This document shows positions 26,419 to 34,342 of a stretch of 64,000 bases of DNA, piece after piece. The notes below the pieces were generated by a model. That model saw only the letters and a list, made by a program, of their open reading frames with translations, was not told the origin of the DNA and did no database searches. Location of the stretch: assembly GCF_034931305.1 (NCBI RefSeq), contig NZ_JAYGHY010000006.1, positions 31,359 through 95,358 on the forward strand. Reading direction: 5' to 3'. The stretch comes from Cyanobium gracile_A (GTDB taxonomy: Bacteria; Cyanobacteriota; Cyanobacteriia; PCC-6307; Cyanobiaceae). The position numbers and the translations under genes were made by a program. Position 1 is the first letter of the stretch, and each line of letters starts with the position of its first letter.

Positions 26419-29400
26419 ATGACGCGGTCCGGTCGCTCCTTCATGGCTCTGTTCCGGTGGGGAACTGCGCTGGCCGTGCTGCTGCTGGCCGATGGGCCGC
26501 TGTCGGCTGCCGCCGATCGCCACGGCAAGCCACCGGTGCCACGTCAGCAGGAGTGGCTGGCCCAGCCGTTGGGCGAGCGTTATCCACAGATCCCTGCGCA
26601 GGTGTGGGAGTGGATCGACCAGGCCAACGCCCTGGAAGCCAAGGGAGACTATGGAATGGCGGCGACGGTATGGCAACAGGTGCTGGCCTGGCGTGAGAAG
26701 GCGCAGGGGCCCGACCATCCCGATACCGCCGCCAGTCTCAACAACCTCGGGCTGCTGTACATCAAAGAGCGCGCCTTTTCCAAGGCCGAGCCCCTGCTGC
26801 TTCGCGCCCTGGCGATCAGAACCAAGATTCTGGGGCCGGACCATCCCTTCACCGCCCTCAGCCTCAATAACCTTGCCTGGCTGTACGCCAACCAGGGCAG
26901 CCATGCCAAGGCCGAACTTCTCTACTTACGCGCCTTGGCGATCGCCGAGAAGGCGCTGGGGCCTGAGCACCCTGGCCTCGCCCTCGGTCTCAACAACCTC
27001 GGGCTTCTTTACAGCAGCCAGGGTGATTACGCCAAGGCCGAGCCCCTATACCTTCGCGCCCTGGCCATCAGGGAGAAGGGGATGGGATCCGATCCGCTTG
27101 ATACTGCGACCAGTCTGAATAGCCTTGGGCTGCTGTACAGGGACCTGGGCGCCTACACCAAGGCCGAGTCCCTTCTTCTTCGCGCTCTGGCGATCAGGGA
27201 GAAGGCGTTTGGACCCTATCCACTTGCTACTGCGATCAGCCTGAGCAGCCTTGGGCTGCTTTACGACGACCTGGGCGCCTATGCGAAGGCCGAGTCCCTT
27301 CTGCTTCGGGCTCTGTCGATCAGGGAGAAGGTGCAGGGGCCCGATCACAATGAAACCGCCACCAGCCTCAACAACCTTGCGACGCTGTACATCAGCCAGG
27401 GCGCCTACGCCAAGGCCGAGCCCTTGCTGCGCCGCTGCCTGGCCATCAAACAGAAGGTGCTGGGTGACGATCACCCCGATACCGCCACAAGCCTCAATAA
27501 CCTCGCGGAGCTCTACAAAAACCAGGGTGCCTTCGCAAAGACCGAGCCCTTCTACCTCCGAGCCCTGGCGATCAACGAGAAGGTGCTGGGCCCCGATCAC
27601 CCCTCAACAGCCACCAGCCTCAACAACCTCGCCCTGCTGTACCGGAGCCAGGGCGCCTATGGCAAGGCGGAGCCCCTGCTGCTTCGCGCCCTGGCGATCA
27701 GGGAGAAGGCGCTCGGGCTTGATAGCGTCGATACCGCCGCCAGTCTCATCAACCTCGCGGCGCTCTACGACAATCAAGGCGCCTTCGCCAAGGCCGAACC
27801 TCTCTATCTTCGCGCCCTGGCGATCAACGAGAAAGTGCTGGGTCCCGGGCACCCCATCACCGCCACCAGTCTGAACAACCTCGCGGTGCTGTACGACAAC
27901 CAGGGGGCTTCTGCCAAAGCCGAGCCGCTCCACCGCCGCGCCCTGGCAATCCGGGAGAAAGCCCTGGGACCCGATCATCCCGATACCGCCGCCAGCCTCA
28001 ATAACCTGGCGGAGCTACTCCGTCTTCAGGGTTCTGGCGCCAAAGCTGAGCCGCTGTTCCTCCGCTCCCTGGCGATCTTCGAGAAGGCCTTGGGCCCCGA
28101 TCACCCCACGACCGCCCTCAGCCTCAACAACCTGGCGAAGCTGTACCTGAGCCAGGGGGCCGATGCCAAGGCCGAGCCCCTGCTGCGCCGTGGCATCGGC
28201 AGCCAGTCCCTGTTCCTCCAACAGGAGGCTCCCCTGTTGCCCCAGGCCCGGCGCCAGGAGCAGATCAAGGCTCTCGGCAATGTCTGGGAGATCCCCTACT
28301 CGCTGGTGGCCAACGCTCCTGGCGGAGCCTCCCTGGCCCTGTTCACGCGCTTGAACCGCCATGGCCTGCTGCAGGACATCGAACGGCGCCAGGCCCAGCT
28401 CGGCCGTGGCTCGCCTGCCCAGCAGATCCTCGTGAGTCAGCTCACGGCCCTGACGGCCCGGCTGGCCGATGTGAACCTCAGCGACCCGCAGCGGCAGACG
28501 CTGCAGCAGGAGCGGGATCGGCTGGAGCAGGAGCTCTACCGCCAGCTGCCGGCCCTGACCCCGCGGCTGGTGGACCCCGCCCAGGTGGCCGCTGCCCTGC
28601 CTGCTGATGGGGTGCTGTTCGAATTCCAGCGCTTCCGCCCCTACGACGCGCGCCAGCCGGAGGCCAGGAGCTGGGGGGAAGCGCGCTATCTGGCGATGCT
28701 GCTGTTCCCCGATGGGTCGACCCGTGCGGTGGACCTCGGCCCGGCGGCGGCCACCGATCCGCTGATTCAGCAGGCCCTGGCCGAGAGCCTGGCCCGGAAT
28801 CGCCCCGCCGGTCCGTTCTGGGCCCGGGTGAGCCAGAAGGTCCTGGGGCCCCTGATGCAGCAGCTGGTGGGGCGGCGGCGCTGGTTCGTCTCCCCCGATG
28901 GCGAGCTGAGCCGCATCCCGTTCACGGCGCTGCCGGCTCCCAGTCAGGACCCGAGCGGGGCTGAGGCCGATTCCGCGCCCACCCTGGGCCAGCGGGTGCA
29001 GCTGCGGATCGTCACCAGCGGCCGTGACCTGCTCAGCCAGCGGAGCCCCGGGCCTGGCGGCCAGCGTGCCCTGGTGCTGGCCGCTCCTGATTTCGGTGGC
29101 CCCGGCGGGGCCTGGCAACCCCTGCCCGCCACCGCCGCGGAGGGCCGCTGGATCGCCGAACGGCTCGGTGCCTCCCTGTATCAGGGAGCTGCTGCCACCA
29201 CCGGTGTGCTGCAACAGGCGCGCGGCCCCAGGGTGTTGCACATCGCCAGCCACGGGTTCTTCTCAGACCCCAACGCCCAGCTCCCCCAGGCCTCGCCAGC
29301 CAGCAGCAGCGACCCCCTGCTGAACAGCGGCATCGTGCTGGCGGGTGCCAACCGCAGCTGGTTATCCGGCCAGGGCGCGGCCACCAGCACGGCCGACGAT

Positions 29401-29772
29401 GACGGCTATCTCACCGCCAAGGAGGCGGCCCAGTTGCAGCTCGATGGCACCGAGCTGGTGGTGCTCTCCGCCTGCGACACCGCCTCCGGAACCCTGCAGA
29501 CCGGCGAAGGGGTCTATGGCCTGCAGCGGGCTCTCACCGTGGCCGGCGCCCGCTCCACCCTGCTGTCGCTCTGGAAGGTGGACGACGACGCGACAGCGGC
29601 GTTCATGCAGCGTTACGTCGCCCTGCTCAAACAGGGAAGGGGTCGCATGGACGCGTTGGCAACGGTGCAGCAGGAGTTCCGCAGCAACCCACCAGACCCG
29701 GACTGGGCCGACCACAAATTCTGGGCCGCCTGGCAACTCACCGGCGATGGCGGACCGATTCCGGGGTTATGA
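26419..29772 (+). CDS. Secreted TPR-CHAT (caspase-like) protein
   Basis: 1117 residues. The start is placed at ATG 26419 because it begins a good signal peptide (hydrophobic GTALAVLLLADGPLSAAA); in-frame ATGs at 26305, 26341 and 26443 are alternatives. Twelve tandem 42-residue kinesin-light-chain-type TPRs (about 97-595; each with SLNNL..LY and AKAEPL..RALAI) are followed by a linker and a CHAT peptidase domain (about 880-1117). The His-Cys dyad is visible: HIASHGFF (catalytic His945) and VLSACDTASG (Cys1019), then GVYGLQRALTVAGARSTLLS. CHAT domains are caspase/separase-like cysteine proteases, often activated by a partner sensed by the TPRs. Coupled by ATGA to the next gene. Confidence 0.92.
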   Translation: MTRSGRSFMALFRWGTALAVLLLADGPLSAAADRHGKPPVPRQQEWLAQPLGERYPQIPAQVWEWIDQANALEAKGDYGMAATVWQQVLAWREKAQGPDHPDTAASLNNLGLLYIKERAFSKAEPLLLRALAIRTKILGPDHPFTALSLNNLAWLYANQGSHAKAELLYLRALAIAEKALGPEHPGLALGLNNLGLLYSSQGDYAKAEPLYLRALAIREKGMGSDPLDTATSLNSLGLLYRDLGAYTKAESLLLRALAIREKAFGPYPLATAISLSSLGLLYDDLGAYAKAESLLLRALSIREKVQGPDHNETATSLNNLATLYISQGAYAKAEPLLRRCLAIKQKVLGDDHPDTATSLNNLAELYKNQGAFAKTEPFYLRALAINEKVLGPDHPSTATSLNNLALLYRSQGAYGKAEPLLLRALAIREKALGLDSVDTAASLINLAALYDNQGAFAKAEPLYLRALAINEKVLGPGHPITATSLNNLAVLYDNQGASAKAEPLHRRALAIREKALGPDHPDTAASLNNLAELLRLQGSGAKAEPLFLRSLAIFEKALGPDHPTTALSLNNLAKLYLSQGADAKAEPLLRRGIGSQSLFLQQEAPLLPQARRQEQIKALGNVWEIPYSLVANAPGGASLALFTRLNRHGLLQDIERRQAQLGRGSPAQQILVSQLTALTARLADVNLSDPQRQTLQQERDRLEQELYRQLPALTPRLVDPAQVAAALPADGVLFEFQRFRPYDARQPEARSWGEARYLAMLLFPDGSTRAVDLGPAAATDPLIQQALAESLARNRPAGPFWARVSQKVLGPLMQQLVGRRRWFVSPDGELSRIPFTALPAPSQDPSGAEADSAPTLGQRVQLRIVTSGRDLLSQRSPGPGGQRALVLAAPDFGGPGGAWQPLPATAAEGRWIAERLGASLYQGAAATTGVLQQARGPRVLHIASHGFFSDPNAQLPQASPASSSDPLLNSGIVLAGANRSWLSGQGAATSTADDDGYLTAKEAAQLQLDGTELVVLSACDTASGTLQTGEGVYGLQRALTVAGARSTLLSLWKVDDDATAAFMQRYVALLKQGRGRMDALATVQQEFRSNPPDPDWADHKFWAAWQLTGDGGPIPGL
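26707..28202 (+). repeat. Twelve tandem 126-bp repeats encoding TPRs
   Basis: The TPR part of the CHAT gene is a direct tandem array with a period of 126 bp (42 codons), recognisable by recurring SLNNL codons. Copies differ by scattered changes, with two more diverged (SLNSL, SLSSL), so the array is old enough to have drifted but similar enough to expand or contract by recombination. Confidence 0.9.
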
Positions 29773-30656
29773 GCCAAGGCCTGCACAGCAGGCAGACTGA
29801 GACGGCGGCCGGCTGTTCTCGTTCCCCACCCATGCGAAAACTCCTGGGGTCTGCGGCACTGGGCGCTCTGCTGGCCACACCATCACTGCTCGCGCCGATG
29901 GCCGCTGCGGCCGCCGCCCCTGCCGTCGACTCCGCTGAACTGGAGAGCACGGTGAAGAGCATCGCCAGCCAGCTCCGCCAGAGCTGGAACGCAGATCCCG
30001 GCACCGCAACGTTGCCCTGGCCGGCGATCGAGGTGCTTCCCACTGGCCAGACGCCACTGGCGGCTTGTCCTGGCACCAGCGTGGCAACGGGAGCCCAGAG
30101 CCCTGCCCTGTTTTGCGCAGCCAGCGGCAAGGTGCTGCTGGATCGCACCAGGTTGACCAGGGAGGCCAGCCGCCATGGGGAGTGGGGCGTGGTCTATTGG
30201 GTCGGAGTTGGCCTGGCCAAGGCCATCCTTGGCAGCCGTCCGGCGTCGCTCCTGCCACCTGCCGCCGCCAACCTTCAGGCCAACTGCCTGGCGGGCGTCT
30301 TGATCGGTGGCACCAACTTGCAACCCAAGCCCCAGGATCCCCCTAAGCCCGATCAGCTCGTTGCCCCGGCGAATGGGGCGTACACCACCGCCGCTGCTGA
30401 GCAGATGGGGACCCGCAGCCAGCGCTCCTATGCGTTGCTCACCGGCCTTGGGGTGACCGATCTGGGCGGCTGCTCCGATGCATCCATGGCCCAGCTCGCC
30501 ATGGACCAGGTCCCCGATCCAGCCCTGCTGGAGCAGCTGGCCACGGGAACAGATCGGGCCGTCTTCAACACGCTGGGGGTGATCAATCGCCGTTGCCGGA
30601 GGCTGCCCAACGCCCCCTGCCCGAGGCAAGTGCCCAGTTTCTCCGGCAAGAAGTGA
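29769..30656 (+). CDS. Secreted YpfJ-like (neutral zinc metallopeptidase family) protein lacking the zinc motif
   Basis: The open frame starts with an ATGA overlap with the CHAT gene, but the signal peptide (MRKLLGSAALGALLATPSLL then APMAAAAAA) begins at ATG 29832, which would give 274 residues. The mature part follows the YpfJ/Zn_peptidase layout: ALFCAASGKVLLDRTRL matches the family's FYC-VYLD block and NLQANCLAGVLIGG matches its LQADCFAG block. Between them, where HExxH should be, stands VYWVGVGLAKAILG, and the QAD Asp is Asn. The zinc-binding His and catalytic Glu are therefore lost. A pseudo-enzyme that binds or regulates a protease is a fair inference. Family assignment is by eye. Confidence 0.68.
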   Translation: MSQGLHSRQTETAAGCSRSPPMRKLLGSAALGALLATPSLLAPMAAAAAAPAVDSAELESTVKSIASQLRQSWNADPGTATLPWPAIEVLPTGQTPLAACPGTSVATGAQSPALFCAASGKVLLDRTRLTREASRHGEWGVVYWVGVGLAKAILGSRPASLLPPAAANLQANCLAGVLIGGTNLQPKPQDPPKPDQLVAPANGAYTTAAAEQMGTRSQRSYALLTGLGVTDLGGCSDASMAQLAMDQVPDPALLEQLATGTDRAVFNTLGVINRRCRRLPNAPCPRQVPSFSGKK

Positions 30657-30672
30657 GGCACCACCTGAGCCC

Positions 30673-31518
30673 GTGAGCAGCGAATCCCCGATCAAGCCCC
30701 ATGGAGACAGTGAGAAGCTGCCCCGGAAAGGAATGCCGGGCGCCCGGACCAGGGCGGGATCGTTGCGCCTGCCAGGCTGGATGCGCTCGCCGTCGCTGCA
30801 CGAATGGGTCAGGACGCTGGGCATCATCATCGCCGCCTCCTGGGGGATCTACACCTTCATCTGGAAGGAGATCTATGTGCCTTCCCAGGCGCCCGCCAGC
30901 ATCAGTCTTGAGATCAGCCTGACTCCGATCGCCGGTGATGGGCGGAGCGAGCGATCGCAACCATCGCTGCAACGGGAGCTGAAGGTCAGCGCCACGAACG
31001 CCAGCAATCGCAGACTCTACCTGCTCAGTAGCTTCTGGGAGATGTTTCCGATTCGGCGTCAGTTGCTGAATCCATCGACCTTTTCTGAGCGGGCCAAAGG
31101 GCCCTTTGACGCCTTTCACGTGGAGCGGGGCGCCGAGCTGCAGCCGTACCCAACGGAAGCGGCCGGCAAGTTGTTCGTGGACGATCACATCAATCCGGGC
31201 GAAACCATCCACCGCTCACTGATTGTGACCCTGCCCTCGGATTCCTATGCCGCCCAGGTCGACGTTCTGGTCCCCGTCCTGACGCGGGAGCCTCCCAAGG
31301 GGAAAGGCCTCTGGGGTGGAAGGATGTTGGAGTGGGGTTATGACAAAACAGACATAGTCATTCCATTGCTGTGCATGGAAGGTCAACCAACCGACTGTCT
31401 CCGTCTGGATGATCCCGTGAAGCAGGACCTTCAGATCGATCGAAGGCTGAAGGCGTTTGACCCCAACTACTTTCTCAATGAGCAGAGTGTGCAGGTGGGG
31501 CTGTCAGGCGGGTCGTAG
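30673..31518 (+). CDS. Single-pass membrane protein of unknown function
   Basis: 281 residues from GTG 30673, 16 bp after the pseudo-metallopeptidase gene. A basic N-terminus is followed by one membrane segment (about 43-66; VRTLGIIIAASWGIYTFIW). The remainder is a beta-rich outer domain (SISLEISLTPIAG, ELKVSATNASNRRLYLLSSF, INPGETIHRSLIVTLPSDSY). It has two Cys near CMEGQPTDC. It probably forms a unit with the two genes upstream. No known family recognised. Confidence 0.7.
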   Translation: MSSESPIKPHGDSEKLPRKGMPGARTRAGSLRLPGWMRSPSLHEWVRTLGIIIAASWGIYTFIWKEIYVPSQAPASISLEISLTPIAGDGRSERSQPSLQRELKVSATNASNRRLYLLSSFWEMFPIRRQLLNPSTFSERAKGPFDAFHVERGAELQPYPTEAAGKLFVDDHINPGETIHRSLIVTLPSDSYAAQVDVLVPVLTREPPKGKGLWGGRMLEWGYDKTDIVIPLLCMEGQPTDCLRLDDPVKQDLQIDRRLKAFDPNYFLNEQSVQVGLSGGS

Positions 31519-31554
31519 GATTGGTTCCGGCTGAGCATCTCCGTGGCTGCCGCT

Positions 31555-31950
31555 TCAAGGGAGACGACGGGCGCCACCCATCGGGCCACGTTTGCCATCA
31601 GGCCCCAGAAGCCAGAAGCGAATCGCATCGCCGCTCACCTCAAACTCCTCCAACACTTTCAGTCCAACAGTGCCTGGATCTGATGGGAAGAGGATCCGCC
31701 AGGTCCTGCGTGACCCTTCGCAGGTGGCTTCCCAGGCGCCGGCGGCAGTGGCGCCAGCCTCGGACGCGATCCACACCAGGTGATGGCGACCGTCGGCCAG
31801 CTTCGTCACCACCGCGCGCCCCGGCTTGCTCGGTGCCACGTAGTCCCAGGTGCCGAGTGCCGCCTCGCAGGCTGACGGTGCTGGCACAGCCCAGGACGGC
31901 GTTGAAGCCGTGGCCAGAGCCACCGCCACCGTGAGCACTCGTTTCCGCAT
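31555..31950 (-). CDS. Small secreted hypothetical protein
   Basis: 131 residues with signal peptide MRKRVLTVAVALATASTPSWA. The mature part (GTWDYVAPSKPGRAVVTKLA, HHLVWIASE, WRILFPSDPGT, LEEFEVSGDAIRFWLL) looks like a small beta-barrel with two Cys, of lipocalin-like shape. ATG 31950 fits the signal; an ATG four codons upstream is also possible. Convergent with the membrane gene, 36 bp between stops. Function unknown. Confidence 0.68.
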   Translation of the reverse strand: MRKRVLTVAVALATASTPSWAVPAPSACEAALGTWDYVAPSKPGRAVVTKLADGRHHLVWIASEAGATAAGAWEATCEGSRRTWRILFPSDPGTVGLKVLEEFEVSGDAIRFWLLGPDGKRGPMGGARRLP

Positions 31951-32014
31951 GGACTGCTGCACTGATGGTTGGTTGGCAGGAACAGTTTAGAAGCGCCCGT
32001 CAAATCCCTCCGCG

Positions 32015-32061
32015 GTTGAAGCGCTCCAGATCAGAGGCGGACTATTGGCCAGTGCTTCAAC
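32015..32061. repeat. Inverted repeat in the 31.96-32.11 kb gap
   Basis: GTTGAAGC (32015-32022) and GCTTCAAC (32054-32061) are perfect inverted repeats separated by 31 nt, in a 150-bp gap without a gene, at the border of the lower-GC patch. The order GTT...AAC is opposite to an attC site. Purpose unknown; it may be a hairpin or the end of the inserted segment. Confidence 0.4.
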
Positions 32062-32115
32062 AGGCAACCGCCGGTGCCACAGGCTTCGTTTGCAGCGAAG
32101 GCCGTGCCGGCATCC

Positions 32116-32680
32116 TTACTGCTTTTGGAGCCATCCAGAATGCCAGATGACAAATGCCGCGACATTGACAACCACCGTGATCCAGAAGCTGGCGATGAAA
32201 CTTGGCTTGGAACACTTGTGGCGCAGTAGCTGCTGAGCGAGCAGCGCGCCAGGCCAGCCCCCAGCCAGGCCGAGCAGGTGCAACGTCTTCTCAGGTGTGC
32301 GCCAGCGCCCATGGATGGCGGCTGATTTGTCGAAGGCATAAGAGAGGAAGGTCATCACACTGAGCCCGATGTAGACAGCAAGAAGCTCAGGTCTGACCGG
32401 CCATCGGCTCGCAACGTAGAGCCAGACGGCGGCGAAGGCCGGGATCACGAGAGTCGTTGGGAGTGTCCATGATGCAGGCAACTCCGCTGTATGATTGTTT
32501 TTTGCTCTGTCGCTCACCAGATATCGGACTGAGTGTGCACGGCGTTTGCCATTGGGGCCTAGTTCAACTTCGAAGGTCAACAGCTGTCCGATCGTCGGAC
32601 GGCCTGAACCCGTGGGGAATGCCTTGATATGGACGAAGACATCCTTGCCGCCCTGTTTTGAGCTTCCCGACGCATTGCAT
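32116..32680 (-). pseudogene. Damaged cold-shock/DUF1294 fusion gene
   Basis: The C-terminal DUF1294 membrane domain is intact (LPTTLVIPAFAAVWLYVASR, FLSYAFDKSAAIHGRWRTPE, LGLAGGWPGALLAQQLLRHK, SFWITVVVNVAAFVIW). In this family it follows a cold-shock domain, MxxxGxLxxWxxxRGFGFI...GGxDVFVHIKAFP. Here the frame begins at GGKDVFVHIKAFP with no ATG, GTG or TTG between the tautomerase stop and it. The ATG at 32680 starts MQCVGKLKT in another frame, exactly the expected N-terminus. About a dozen residues with the RNA-binding GFGF motif are deleted and the frame is shifted. Expression of a functional protein is unlikely. Confidence 0.65.
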
Positions 32681-32697
32681 GGATGGCATCTGAGTCG

Positions 32698-32752
32698 GTC
32701 TAACGACGAATCACGCGGTACCTGCTCTGTCCTGCGTCTTCTTCCATTCGTC
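32698..32752 (-). other. attC-like recombination site after the tautomerase gene
   Basis: On the minus strand GTTAGAC (32704-32698) fits the integron R' core GTTRRRY exactly. It is directly preceded by ATTCGTC (32711-32705), which pairs with GACGAAT (32752-32746): a 7-bp inverted repeat 34 nt apart overlapping the tautomerase stop. The outer R'' partner is poor. Typical for the end of a gene cassette, but degenerate. Confidence 0.45.
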
Positions 32753-32926
32753 AGTAAGCAACCCAGAGAACCCCCAGTTTTCTTCGGCGATCTCCTGAAT
32801 AACGACATGGGTGTGTTCGGGTTTCTTGCCTAGAACGTTTACAAGAGAGTCAGTAATTTCTTTCACCAGTTGTGCCTTTTGCCCGCGAGTGGCACCTTCA
32901 GTGATCTGCACATTGACGTAAGGCAT
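32711..32926 (-). CDS. 4-oxalocrotonate tautomerase-family protein
   Basis: 71 residues, complete. It starts MPYVNVQITEGATRGQKAQL, so Met removal exposes the catalytic Pro1. The body VIQEIAEENWGFSGLL matches the family's VxxEVxxxNWGxGG block. The equivalent of catalytic Arg11 in 4-OT is replaced (EGAT). Such tautomerases ketonise enols; the in vivo substrate is unknown. It sits between two attC-like sites, as a gene cassette would. Confidence 0.85.
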   Translation of the reverse strand: MPYVNVQITEGATRGQKAQLVKEITDSLVNVLGKKPEHTHVVIQEIAEENWGFSGLLTDEWKKTQDRAGTA

Positions 32927-32985
32927 GAGCTTTCTGATTGGACAATGGTGGAATGAATGCCGGAATGTTGGTTGTGAAGTCCGAC

Positions 32986-32992
32986 GGCTAAC
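32986..32992 (-). other. attC-like R' core after the AAC(3)-type pseudogene
   Basis: GTTAGCC on the minus strand, preceded by CCGGTCC, 60 nt before the tautomerase ATG. Position relative to the two genes fits a cassette junction. No clear partner arm was found upstream, so the site may be half lost. Confidence 0.35.
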
Positions 32993-33067
32993 GGACCGGT
33001 TCAGAGGCGGCGCGTATCGCCATCAGCCGCAACAGGCTGTGATGCAGCGTCCTGCCTTCCAACAACT

Positions 33068-33540
33068 GGGATGTCAAAGTGTACGACATTTTCACGGACT
33101 CCGAGTTTCGAAAATTACGCGATGGCCGGCCAATCATCAAGACCAGTATCGGCTTGAACGACAATGACGTAGGACCCGCGCTCTGCCGCGACTGTCTTCA
33201 GCTCTTCAATCAGTGTCGTTGCGATTCCTTCGTGCCGGTGCGGCGCAGAAACGGCCAGATCGTAAATGTAGATTTTGCTGAGTTCTTGCTCAAATCCTCG
33301 CAGTTCATAGACCGCGATGCCTCCAATATCAGTTCCGTTCTTCAAGGCAGCCATCGCAATAAAGGAGTTACCGCCCAGCAATCGTCGCGGCTAACCAGTA
33401 CTTAGAACACTACCAGGATACGTCGCCATGTCGTCAAAGGCTTTACCAAATAGAGCCAGTAGAGCTTCCATCAGCCGAGTGTCATCAGGCGTTGGCTGGT
33501 GAATCACCAGCGACACAAACGACTCCTCAATCATGATCAT
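33068..33540 (-). pseudogene. AAC(3)-I-type aminoglycoside N-acetyltransferase (GNAT) pseudogene
   Basis: Read in a single frame, the minus strand gives the whole AAC(3)-I pattern: TRLMEALLALFGKAFDDMAT, then stop TAG (33391-33393), RRLLGGNSFIAMAALKNG, GGIAVYELRGFEQELSKIYI, YDLAVSAPHRHEGIATTLIE, YVIVVQADTGLDDWPAIA, then stop TAA (33115-33117), and FSKLGVRENVVHFDI. The acetyl-CoA loop RHEGIAT is intact. Both stops are single-base-type nonsense changes inside conserved segments, so the gene is dead unless read through. AAC(3)-I genes are commonly integron-borne. Confidence 0.8.
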
Positions 33541-33589
33541 CCACGCTTCGAGTCGGCATAACACTGTCCCTGAGTGGCAGGCAAAGACT

Positions 33590-33645
33590 CTAGAACGCGA
33601 GCAGTGAATTGATGGTGGCCTGTCCACTCGAGGGGCTTGTTGGGG
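33590..33645 (-). other. attC-like recombination site upstream of the AAC(3)-type pseudogene
   Basis: On the minus strand CCCCAAC (5' core, AAC at 33641-33639) and GCGTTCTAG (3' core, GTT at 33596-33594) bound a 56-bp imperfect palindrome with inner arms CTCGAGTGGA and TTCACTGCTCG. AAC first and GTT last is the right order for attC, the length is in the normal range, and the pseudogene start lies about 50 nt downstream. The cores deviate from RYYYAAC/GTTRRRY. Confidence 0.35.
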
Positions 33646-33793
33646 GTGACACTAGAAACTGACGGACTTTCATATAGCAGCACTCGCGTTTGGGAAAGGC
33701 CCATGACTAATCAAGAAAATGCCACCTTGGCTTGCAGGCTCATTTTTCCCTCAGGCTGTGATCAATGTCCACGATATCGTTAATGACGATCTG

Positions 33794-34342
33794 TCAGACT
33801 GCTGAGAGCAGATGCGCAGATCGCATTCTGGCCAAATTCAGATGGTCTTCTCGATTCGAGAATCGGTTGTTAGGGATTGATGGGTTGTAAAGACAAAGAT
33901 ATCTAGCCACATCCTCGTTCGGGTTCTCGCTTCCGTGTACAAGCAGATTGCGGATTAGACGTATTTCTGCAAATCTAGGCGGCATCCTATCTTTATTAAT
34001 CCATGCCTGAGTCACACATGCCGATTCGCATATAGTATCAAGCATGGCGAAACGCAAAACTGGATCGTTGGAGTGCCGCGCTACATCCCAAGCACCGATT
34101 CTAAACTCTGCAGATTCGTCACTCCACCCACGATGACTATGGGACACCTGAACCTGGTGGTCCCATCCTGTGGGAACTCGAATTACAACCCCGAGCGATG
34201 GTTCAGTGCATAGATCTATCGCTTTTAGGAGCTTTCCAGTCAAAACGTTAACCCTGGAAAGTTCCCGTGCAATCCATCGGTTAGCGAGGCTCTTGAATTG
34301 CTCGTCATCATCCTCAGGCCTACGCAGAAGAACAAAGTCCAC
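33794..34342 (-). CDS. Hypothetical protein in the lower-GC patch
   Basis: 182 residues from GTG 34342 (DFVLLRRPEDDDEQFKSLAN, then RWIARELSRVNVLTGKLLKA, ... RLIRNLLVHGSENPNEDVAR). The sequence upstream of the GTG in the same frame (IKFTIPGLQEPERSLLAQAE) also looks coding and is open back to a TGA near 34430, yet contains no ATG/GTG/TTG, so the true start may be an ATT/ATA codon or the 5' end has been lost. Codon usage is less GC-rich than in flanking core genes. No known domain. It may be another cassette gene. Confidence 0.5.
   Translation of the reverse strand: MDFVLLRRPEDDDEQFKSLANRWIARELSRVNVLTGKLLKAIDLCTEPSLGVVIRVPTGWDHQVQVSHSHRGWSDESAEFRIGAWDVARHSNDPVLRFAMLDTICESACVTQAWINKDRMPPRFAEIRLIRNLLVHGSENPNEDVARYLCLYNPSIPNNRFSNREDHLNLARMRSAHLLSAV

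Noticed and set aside
26707..28202. CRISPR-like repeat array
   Set aside because: Repeats are 126 bp, in-frame and coding for TPRs; there are no short palindromic repeats with unique spacers.
32015..32061. Inverted repeat GTTGAAGC/GCTTCAAC as an attC site
   Set aside because: An attC site must read AAC at its 5' end and GTT at its 3' end; this repeat has the opposite order on both strands.
33079..33405. Plus-strand ORF of 108 codons over the acetyltransferase region
   Set aside because: It is antisense to the clearly recognisable AAC(3)-I pseudogene.
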